Source: a virus. Taken from it: a DNA stretch of 54,055 nucleotides. The notes under the pieces were generated by a model. The model made no database searches and had not been told where the DNA came from. It saw nothing but the letters and a program-made list of their open reading frames with translations. This document shows, in pieces, positions 19,921 to 31,900 of the stretch (position 1 is its first letter; every line of letters starts with the position of its first letter). The position numbers and the translations under genes are program-made. Location: positions 1-54,055 of the IMG/VR virus record IMGVR_UViG_3300010155_000008; one strand, given 5' to 3'.

Positions 19921-22900
19921 TGATAAAATGTGCATTAAATAAAGAAGAACTTGAATATGTTTATGGATTAACTAAACAATCTATACAAGCAAAATTAAAT
20001 GCTAATAATCCTTTTAATGTAGATTCTTATATGAAGTATCTGTATGAAAGAATTCAAAAAGTTTCAGATAAAGATAGAGCTGCTCAATTTTTAGCATTTA
20101 CCCCAGCTATTATTGAATCTGTAGTTTTAAATAATTTTATTGAAAATATAGATCAAATTGAAGGATATGATAAAATATCTATTTTAAAAGTAAAATGGGC
20201 TGATCCACAAACTGCTATTAAAAATGTTGTAAATACATTAGATCAAACTAAAACAAATTTAATAATTGCTAGACTTATTAGAGAACAAGCAAAAGGTATT
20301 ATACCTGATAAAAATGAAAGTAAGTTTGATTATAATGTTGTATTTAGATATAAAGCTCTTAATATTTTATCAACTACATTACCTGCATTTAAACCAGGAG
20401 CAACTAAGTTTGAAAAAGAAGTTCCTGATGTACAGAGAAGAAATATAAATGATACCATTACTGCTATTGCTAATACAATTTCTTTAGAAGATACTGTATT
20501 AAAACATCCAAATTATCAAGGTGTTAATATTAAATTAAAAGCTGTTAATCTTAGTAAGTTTGTAGATGGTACTTATAGTGAAAAAAAACTTGATGGAACT
20601 ACTCAATCAGAGATTGCTAGATCTTTAGATATACAAAATCCTTTAACTAAAGGAAAACCTAAAGCAGGTATTATTCAAGTTCAAGATAGAGTTATTGTTT
20701 TAGTTACTGATGAAAAAGGAAATCCTTTGTCATTTGATTCAAGTAATAATATTGTTGCTGAAGAATCTTCTGATAGTACTTATGTTTATCAAATGATGAG
20801 AAGTATTAGGAAAGACGGATCTGGTTATAGTATTAGAGATATTTATAATTTAGAAAATAAAGTTTTAAGTTCTAGTGAGATTGCTACTATAAGGTCTGAA
20901 GAATCAAATGTAAATTATAAAGAAGCTTTGCAACAAGTAAACTCAGAATTTAAAGAATATTATACTTTAAAAAATGCAGCTTTAAAAGAAGATTTAGTGT
21001 TAGATTTTATAGGAATGACTGATGGTATCAGTATAGATAAAACTACAAAAAAAACTCCTTTAAATGTATTAATTGATAATAAAATAATTACAGATAAAAC
21101 TTTAGAAACTATAAGAACTCTTACAGTGCCTGAAAATGGAATAGCTGCAGGTAGAGCTACAATTGTTATAGAAGGAGATCTTTATCAACTTGATAGATCT
21201 AGAATGTCAGAGGATTTGGCAATTCAAATTCAAGAAGTTTTATTTTCAGAAGACTTTTCTATTAAAGAAAAAACTGATTTTTATGAACAGTTTATACCTA
21301 ATAAATATATTACGAATTATTCAAAAAGACATGATATAGTTAGAGAACCTGTAACAAATGAACTTTTTATAAAAGTCTATGATAAAGTTCAAAATAAAAA
21401 ATATCCAAGAAATCTTCTATTTGAAATAAGTATAAATTCTGATGGTATAGTTTTTGAAAATGGTCAAAAAGTATCAGAATCAAAAAAAGTAAAATTAAAA
21501 AAAGATTTTAAAGATGCCTTAACTAATACTTATCCAGATGGAAACTCTATATTTATACATTATAGTGAAGATCATCTTCAAACTCCCTATTCTTTAGATT
21601 TATATGAAAATGGTGAATTAAAAAGGACTGTTAATTATTATGACTTTATTAAAAGTCATGATCCTTTAGTTTTTATTGTTTCATCAGAAACAGGCTATTT
21701 TAATAAACAAATTTTATTTCAAAGGTCTACTGATACACAACTAAATAATATTACAGAAGCTTTACCAATAAATAAAAGATTTAGTCAATTAAAAGAAGAT
21801 GAGTATTTAGGAAATTTATTATTAAAAGAAACTCCTGATGGTAAATCTGTATTAAAAGATGAGTATAAAGGAAAGTTTATATATTCTACAGTTGGTTTGT
21901 TTTCCAATGAAGTTTTTCAAGATACAGATGTAGTACATACAAATGATATTACTGTAGATTTAATATCATCTATTCAAATGGGAAATGGTGAAGTCTTTAG
22001 AGAAAGAAATGAAGATGAAAGCATTGAAGCTTATATTTTTGCTTTTTCTAAAGCTGGTTATAAGACTACTCATTTAGATCCGGCAGTGACCAATAGAATA
22101 AAACAACTTACTGAAAGTGGAGTAACTGTAGTCACTGAAACTTCAGATAGAATAAAAGATGTTGACTTAGTTGTATTAGGAGATAGAAACAATCCCGGTG
22201 TAGAATCTTATAGTTTAAAAGATAATTTTTTTAAAAAAGAACTTGAAGCTTCAGTTAAATATATTCAGAATCTTCAAAAGGAACCTGCTTCTATTAGTAT
22301 TAGTCCTTATGTAAATAAAAAAATAGTAATAGACAAAGCTACTAGTGTAGATACTGATAAACCAAATGATCCTAATGAAGATTGGGAATTATTGAGAAAT
22401 GGAAAACTTAATTCAGATAAGCTATCTGCTGCAGACATAAAAAGGGCAGATACCTTTTGGACTAAGAGTGCTTTTGGTAAATCATTACAAAAAAGTATAT
22501 CTTTAAACAAAGCAGTTAATTTAGTAAATTCTGATGCATATGCTAATTTTGTAATCTCTGGTGCTACTTTAATGAATCCAGACATTAAAGGAACTATTAA
22601 TATTGATAACAGTAAAGGTTCAATGGTAGATTTATATCATGAATCATTTCATGCATTTACTCAATTGTATTTAACACCTCAACAAAAAATAGATCTATAT
22701 GAAGAGGTTTTAGATTATACGGATACAAAAGGAAATAAACCTTATGAAGGCAAAAGTTATTTAGAAATAGAAGAGATTCTTGCAGAAGACTTTAGAAGTT
22801 ACATGAAGAAGAATGTAGCTAAACCAAATTCTCCTATGAGAAATAGCATCTTTAGAAAAATAGTACAGATGCTTCAAAAACTCTTGGGTAAGATTATACC

Positions 22901-25900
22901 TAATTTGAAAAATGTTCAGTTGGATATAATGTCTGTACCTGCAGTAAAAGAATTATATGAAAACTTAAATTTTGGGAGTGATAAATATTTTAATCAATAT
23001 GAAGCTTCAGTAGATAACGCAATATTTTTTGAATTAGAAAGAGGTATTAAGTATGTAGAGAAAATTAATAATGAGAGTTATAAAAGAACTGCTTTAAGTA
23101 AAACTGATTCTGATCTTATATCAAGCTCTATAGATTCAATTATATCAGATCTTATAGATGCTCGTTATGACAAAGAGATGGAAAGATATCCTAATCTAAA
23201 AGGCACGCAGTTAGAAAGTTATATTTCAAAAATAAAAGGTTTAAGTTTAACAGCATTGCTTGAACCAAAACACAGAGCACTAACATATAAAAAAGTTTTA
23301 GATAAACTAAAAGAAAGATTAACTGTACTTAATAAAGAATACAATAAGTCAGTTGGTAAAGTTGGAATAAGTAAAATAAATACATTTAAACTATTAAAAG
23401 ATAATGCAGTTGCTACTTTAAAAACAGAAAGCGGTATACATAAATATGTATTGTTAAAATCTCAAATAGATAGCTTTAAAGATTTTGATTCATACTTTAA
23501 AAGAGGTACACGAGTTAAAGGTGAAGAATGGAAAGGAATTAAAATAGTAGGAGATTACTTTACGCATTCAATTATTAAAGATAATAGTAGAGAAAAAAAG
23601 CCTGAAGTTCCTGCACAAATTATTATAGTATCAAGAATTGAAGATGCTAAAGTTCAATATGATAATTATGTAAAAGGTAAAGCAAAAGAATATACTGGAA
23701 TTAAGTTAAATGCAAAGGCAGTAGATTCTGATTTAACATATGACCAAGAAAATCTTTTAGATAACATTAGAATTTTAGAAAATGCTATTGATCAATTTGG
23801 AGATCCCAATTACATAATAAATGATATTAAACCAACAGGTGTTATTGCTTATCATTTATTACATTCAGATTTTGAAATAAATAAGATTAAATATTTTGCA
23901 GAAGAAGAAGTTCCACAAGAAAATAGTGAGACTCCATTTGAAGAAGATTTTCAAAAATCTTTATATGATTTAGCAGAAAAAGAAGTAATTTATATTTTAA
24001 AAAGTTTACATAAGATTGAAAATGGAAAAACTAAAAATAATAAGTTAGGCTTTAAAGAACGTGCTGATTTTAGAAAAGTTTGGAATACATTATTTAAAGT
24101 TATAGGTGGTGTACAATCAAGACAGGAAATGTTTGACATTATAAAAGAAGAGGCAAAAAACTTTCCTGAATTAGAACAATTATGGAAATTTAAATTACCG
24201 TCACCACGCAATATTCAAAGCACTTATGCTATGGATATTAGCTCATCTTTTTGGCATACATTTTCTAAACCTTCTGTAAAAGCTTGGCAACTTACAACTA
24301 ATATTTCTGAGGTTTATATAGCCGGAGATTTGATGGATACATCTTATGATTTTATTGTAAATGAATCTACTATAGAATTAAATAAAATACTTTCAACTTT
24401 TGAGAATCGTTTTAAAATTTCAAAAAATAAATACATGCTTAGGTTTAAAGATCAACCAGCAGTATTAGATTTACCAAGATTTCATAATGATTTTATAGAT
24501 AGTTCAAGCAAAGTAGTTGATAAGTTAGGTTTTTTAAGAGTTCTAGGTTTTCAATTAGATAATACAAAACAATTAGAAAAAGCTCTTACAACAAAACAAG
24601 CTTCAGCTGATATAAATAATTTAGTTCTTTTGATTAAAGATTTATATAATATTACAACTAAACCTATTAATGAAAGAAGTGTAAAAGAAAAGAAATTATT
24701 AAAAAGATTTGTTACCAATCCAATAGGTACTCTTAGAAATAATGATTTTATGAAAAATTTTATTTCTGAATTACCTAGTTTTAAAAATATTGAAACTTTA
24801 AGAAATGATTCAATTGTAAGAAATTTAGGAAAGATACAAGCTAATTTTGGATTTGATACTCCAGGAGATACAATAGTATTACCTGATGGAAATAATGCAT
24901 ATACTGTTGCTAATCATAGTGCAGTAACTTCAATAGTATTGGGTATTAATGCTCTTGATGATTTAGAAGAAGCGTATGTTCTAAATGAACATTTATCTTA
25001 TTTAAATCCATATGAAGATAATGGAGGTATGCCTTATAATCCTTTAGCTCTTAGAAATAAAGTTTTGAATACAATGTTTCCTAATGGAACTAAAAGAGAT
25101 TTTACAAAAGAAATGGAGTTTGTATTATTAACTGGAACAGAACTTAGAACAACTACAATTTATGAAGATTTATATAATAGTAAAGCAGTTGCAGAAAGTT
25201 CTGGGATTAATACAGGTGATCTTACACCAATTGATAAATTATTTCAGGAATATAATATGTTACTTAGTAAAGGTGTAGGTGAGTTTATTAGACATTCTGA
25301 GAAAAAAAGTGCTTTTGGAATTAAGCTTGATAAAAGAAAAGAATTTAATGGAATAAAAACTGGGACAAATAAAAATTTATGGATAGATATTGATTTATTT
25401 AAATCTCAAGAAGGAGATGGGATTGCTTTAGAAGCATTTATATTAGATTATATTGCCTCAGAGTTTGATAGAATTCAATATTTTGAACAGAATGAGGGTG
25501 TTTTAGAAACTACTACAGGTTATAATAGAACATTATCTAATGGAAGAAAAGCAGGTTTATCATTTGTTGCAATGGATTCTTTGATAAGTGAACCTATTAA
25601 AGAATTTTTATATAAAGAAGCAAAAAAGCCTAATGTAACTGATATTATTGATGTACTTAAAAATAGTAAACATTATCAGTTTTTAAGAGATGATGTGCTA
25701 GAATATTTTGAACAAAAAACTCTTTTTATAAAAAATTCTTTAGGATCTAATTTAAGATTAAATCCAGAATTTGCAAAGTATGATGTAGATACATTAGCAA
25801 AAGCTTATACATATAATGATTTTATTAATAAGTTAGAAATGTCTAATCTTATTAATGGGGACGTAGCTCAATTTGAAAATTTAACAAAAAGAAGTCCTGG

Positions 25901-28900
25901 TTCTAGTTCTAATGGTGATGGGTTTCTTTCTGATATAAATGCTCAAAAATTTATTAATGGAATTTTTCAAGGTAAAAACGTAACAACTTATGCAAATACT
26001 TTAGGGATAGAGGATTTTAATTTTGATGGAACTTTAAATACAGGAGTTATAAAAGATCCTAAAAGAAAATCTATTTATCTTAAAGAAATGCAAGAGGCTT
26101 GGACTGAAAATTATTTAAAAGCGGGTTTAACAAAATCTGAAACTTCAAGTAGAGTTACTAGAGATTCTAAAGCTTACAAAAAAATGTTAGAAGCTGATGG
26201 AGCTGCATATTTAACTATTGATGCATATAGAGTTCTTAGAAAACTTGGTAATAAATGGAGTCTAGAACAAGAAAATTTATATAAAGATATAGTAGCCGGG
26301 AATGATGTAAGTGTAGAAAAGGTTTATAAATTTTTTCCAGTATATAAACTTCATAATTATGGTCCATTGATGAATAGTAAAATAGCTACTACATCTATGT
26401 TTAAATTTGCTGTTGCACCTATTATACCTTCAATTGCTAAACCAGGTACAGAATTATATAAACTCCATACAAAAATGTTAAAATCTGGAATACAGATGGT
26501 TACATTTAAATCAGGATCTAAAGTTGCATCTCTTACTAGTAAGTCTAATACAGAGGCAGATGATATTTTTGAAAAATTAGATGATTTAGAAAAATTGAAT
26601 AGAACTGATAAGTATGTAGAAGAAGATGATAAAAAAGCTCCTATTAAAAATAATAAGATTCATTTAAAATATTTAAAAGATGTAACTTCAGTAGCTGATA
26701 AATTACACAAAACTATAACAGTTGGAACACAATCTAGAGTGGTAGTTGAAAGTCAACTATATTCAATGGGTGATTTAATTAATCCTAAAAATAAAAAGAT
26801 TTCAATTCAATATAAAAAGGCTGTTAAAAATTTAACTGATGTTTTAGAAACAGAATTACTTGATGAAATAGGTTTTACTATTAATGAAAAGGGTACTTAT
26901 ATACCTTATAGTAAAGGAAGTCTTGAAAAACTAACAAGAATGATTAGAACAGAATTAGATTCTAAAGGATCACCTGTTCAATTACAAAATATAATTGATG
27001 TTTCAGTTAATGGTTCTTTGAAAATTGATTTTTCAATACATCCTGAAGCACAAGTGGTGGAACAAATTTTAGTTAATAGAATTTCTAAATCTATTTCTGC
27101 TCAAAAAACAAAAGGTGAATCAGATGTTCAAGTCCCAAATACTTTTTATAATGGTGTATGGAATTCTGAATTGGAACAAGATTTAGCTATTATTAAAAAT
27201 GAATTAGAAATTCAAAAATATTTAGGTACTAATAATTTACCTTTTTACAGAAGAGGTGAAATAATTAATAAAGAGACCGGGGAAAGAGCATCAACACATT
27301 TAGCCAAAGTAGCTATTCCACTCAATGGAGATTTTGTAAACTTATTAAACTTAGAGGATCCTGATAATCCTGGTAATATAATTGGGACAAGAAAAAGATT
27401 AAATGAGCTTTTAAAAGATACAGATTGGATGAAAGAGCATGGTCAAAAGGTTACAATTACAGGACCAAGGATACCAACAGATGATACTAATTTAATTGAA
27501 GGATTTGAAGTATGGCATTTTATAGATGCCTCTGCTGGTAGTACAGCAGTTGTTCCTACAGAAATTGTAGCTAAAGCAGGATCTGATTTTGATGTTGATA
27601 AGTTATTTTTTTCATTTCCTAATATAAATGAAGATGGTAGTTTACCTAAAACAGTTTTAAATTTTGATTCTCAAATTAAAAAATTGAGAAAAGAAAAAAA
27701 GAGTATTAAAAAATTAATCAATCAACAAAAAAGATTTAATCAAAATGAGTTAATAAGAACAGGTGTTGAAATATTAAAACTTCCAGAAACTTATTCAGCT
27801 TTAACAAAACCTGCTAATACTTATTTATTTAAAGATCAAGCAAAATTAGAATCTAAATCTGATATAAAGGGACATAGTTCTTTAACAGAAAATCCTACTA
27901 AATTTTTTGAAACTGAGTATAATAATTTACAACATGAATTATTACTAGGTGGTAATATACCAGTGAGTATTTTTGCAAAATATAATAAGCAACATATTTT
28001 ATATAAATCTATTGGAGCTAAAATGCCTAAAAAGTACTTTGATAATGATTATTTAATTAGAGAAATGAAAATGAGATTCCCACATAATCTAACTCCAGAA
28101 GGTAATATTTCAATATCTAGTATAACTAATGTAGACAATGTAAATATAGGAGAAATATTTTCTCATGGTCTTCAGGGTGTATTAGATAGAGGTAATGATT
28201 CTTTTCCTGTAAGAGCCGGTATTAGTAAAGAATCTCTTCCTGTAGTGCTAAGGATGATTGAAAGTGGAGTATCATTACCTCAAGTTATAAAATTTGTTCA
28301 GCAACCTTTAATTGAAGATTATTTAAAAAAACTTGCAGAATCTAAAGGAATTCTAAGTCAACTAAAAGATGCTAATATTAATAAAAGAAGAATAGTAGAT
28401 CAGTTACTTGTACAATATATAGATTCTAATGCTATTAGTTTTTATAATAAAAAATCTTTTGAAGATGCCAAAGAGGCAATGAAAAGAAATCCAAATAAAA
28501 TGGTTTCAATTACTGCAGGAGATGATATAAATTCAGTAGAAGTTTTGAGTAAAGATTTTAATAAATTTATAAAAGAAAATAATATAGAAAGTAATCAAAT
28601 AAAATGGATACAATTTGATAATGATTTAAGTCCTATTTTTGCAAAATATAGTTTTAAGAATCCAAACCTTCTTTATAAAACATATCATTTAGGAGAATAT
28701 TTTTGGAATAAGACTTATGCTCAAAATATTCCTACAGGTGAAGAATTAAGAACTCCTCAAGCTGATTTAGAACAAGTTGCTCTTTTATTTGAATTTTTAA
28801 ATGTAGAAAGACAATCACAAGGTATGGAAAACTTTGAGATGAACTTTAATCCAGATACAGGACTTCTTTTAAATATTGAGGGAGTTGTAGAAAGAAAAAA

Positions 28901-31900
28901 TTTTATTAAAAGTTTATATGCTGATAGTAGAATTGACAAAGAGACTCTTGATAACTACTTAAATGATTCTATAGTTTCTTCTATGTATAAAACTAAAATC
29001 TTTATAGATATTGTAGGTCCACAGTTTGCATTGAGATTAAATAAAGGTTTATCTGAAATGCTTGGAATAACTTATTTTAATAATAGACATAATATTAATT
29101 TAAGGTATGAAGGTAATAGAATAGAAGCTAGAGAAAAATATGCTAATGCTTTTAATAATGGTGTAATAGATTATATTTATCAAAATATTTTATCCAATTA
29201 TGTTGATAATAAAACAGGATTACCTGTAACATTACCTGAAGAAATTAGAAAAAGAAAAGTAAATAAAAAGAAACTTCTTGGTGACAGTGTTGTAGTTTTT
29301 AATAATAAAACTGTAAATATAGATCTTGATCAAATTAAAACTGATTATAAAAAAGGATTATTTTTTACAGGAAATGATGTTTCAGGAAAAGATACTTTTG
29401 ATAATAGCCCTTTTCCTACAGAAGAATCATATATAAGATATATAATTGAAAGAGAATATTTTAGAGAGGTATATAAAGAACATAAAGATAAGTCTGGTTT
29501 TGAAGAAAGAATTTCTAAAAGAGCTTTAGCAACTTCATTTAATGTTGGTTATATAAAAGGTGATGCCGGATTTGGATCAATTAAATATTCATATACTAAA
29601 GATATTATGGAGTTTATAGAAGATCCTAGTAATAAAACAATAGTTCAAAACTTTCCTGTTTTACAGCATTTAAAACCATCTTTCTATATGGCTTCAAAAG
29701 GATATCAACTTTTAGAGTTAGATAATAAAACATTAATTGATAATGATATAGCTTTAGATTATTCTAAACAATTAAAACAACTAGGAGATCCTATAATGAG
29801 AATTGTTTCTGATAATCCAATTAAAGATGCTATGATTAGTGATTTATTTAAAAACTTTTCACTAATGGCTATATATCAGCAAGGTACGGGTAAATCAGGT
29901 TTAAATTTTATCAAAGCCTTAAATCCAAATACTTTTGTTGATGTATTAAAAATACCAACAATACAATTTCAAAAATCTGTTTTTAAAGATCTTTCTAAAA
30001 TGCCATTATCAGATTTTAAAAAAGAGATGTCAAAAAGAAATACTCTATTTAATTTTATTGCTGATTCTATATTAGATACTTCTACATATAAACAATTATT
30101 GACAAGTCCTGGAAACTTTTTAGGTTCAATAGAAGCAGTAAAATTAAAGGATTTAAATAAGTTATCTAATCTTACTGATGAAGAATTATATAGAAGATAT
30201 AAGGATGCTATAGTGAATAAAGTTTTTGATAATGCAATGAGTGATAATAATCAAGGAACTGCAATTTTAAATGAAATAGAAATTGAATTATTAAGACGAA
30301 ATCTTCCTTTAATTCCTACTCAATCAACTTCTAAGGTTAAACCTACAATAAATTTATCAAAAGAGTGGAAAGGAGATTTGGAATCTAGACCTGTATATAC
30401 AGCAGAAGGAGTTAATACTATGAGAACTTCAGATGCTAAATCTGAAGAACATTTTGGAAATCCATTTAGTGAAGCTGGGTATGGAGATACAGTAAAAGTA
30501 AATAGTATTGGTGCTGCAGTTGAAGCTTATAAAGCTTGGCTTAATGAAGATAATTTAGCTACAACTAAAGACTTTGGTTTAGATCCAAAAGAATTTTTAA
30601 AAAAAATTATACTTTCTGCAGGAGGTAAACCAACTAGAAAAGGCATGTTTGCAATAGATGGTCAGTATTATTATATACCAGACATATCCATAATGTCTAA
30701 ACCTTATGGGTATGATGCATTTATTAATATTGGAAATGATGAAATATATTTAGGTTCTAGTAAAAAAGGATATACTGATTTTGTGTCAAATGATGAATAT
30801 CCTTTAGCTGATTTAAACTATGAACAAAGAGAATGGATACTTGATCAAATTAATCAAGGTAAATTAGATGGTGCTATTTTATTATATGCAGGTAAATTAG
30901 CAGCAAGAGGTGAAGGTATGCATCCTACAGCATTAGCAGAAGTAGTAGAAGAATTAAGATTAAATCCAAATACTAAAGTTAAAGTAGTAAATGAAGTATA
31001 TGATAAAATTGATGAAGATAGTTATTCAATAAGTTTGAATTACAAAGGACGTGATTATAATATGGTTATATCAAGAGATGGAGAAATAGTAGATCCTTCT
31101 TATTATAATCCGGAAACATTGATGGATGTAGATGTTAAGTCTAATATTTTTAAATTTACAAAAGAAGATATTAAAAATATTTTCTTAGAAATAGAACAAC
31201 CTCCTCAACCACCTGGTAAGGTTAAAGAAGGAGTATCTGAAGTATTTGAAATAAAACCTGAACTAGCTAATATAGGTACACAAGAACAATATTCTGAATG
31301 GATAAATTACTTATTAACTAAAGGAAAGCTTAAAGGAACTACTGTAAAAGATATTTTATATCATGGTACATATGAAGACTTTGAAGAATTTTCAAAAGAA
31401 AAAAGAGGAAATATAACAGGTTTAGGATCTTTTAAAGATAAAAAAACAGGAGAGGAGGTTGACTCTGATACAACTCATGCTTTTTTCTTTACTGATAATA
31501 AAATTAATGCAATAAGTTATTCTTTTAAAGGTAGAGAAGGTCGTATTAGGAAAGTTAAGGATGCTCTTGGAGATATTCTTATGGGAGAAGGAAAGAATGA
31601 AGCAGTAAAATTTATTAAGTCTATTCCTTATTATAATAAGCTTATTGAAGCTGCTAAAAATAAAGGTAAGTCTCAGGAGGAAATTAAAGATTTACTTAGA
31701 AAAGAATTAAAAAAAGTAAATATTGTTTGGAATAAAGGAAGTGCTCAAAGTTTTGGAAATTCACTACATAATCACGTAGCTGCTAAAAATGAATTTGAAA
31801 GTTTCTTAAAAAATATATCAAGATTTAAGAATAATGATTTATCTATTAAAAATAGATTTGGAGATTTTAATACTTATAATGCAAGTTATGATAATTATAA

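Noticed and set aside
29870-29910. GTGKS in the RNA polymerase protein as an ATP-binding P-loop
   Set aside because: The spacing does not fit GxxxxGK(S/T), and no Walker B partner is visible; it lies in the downstream part of the polymerase region.
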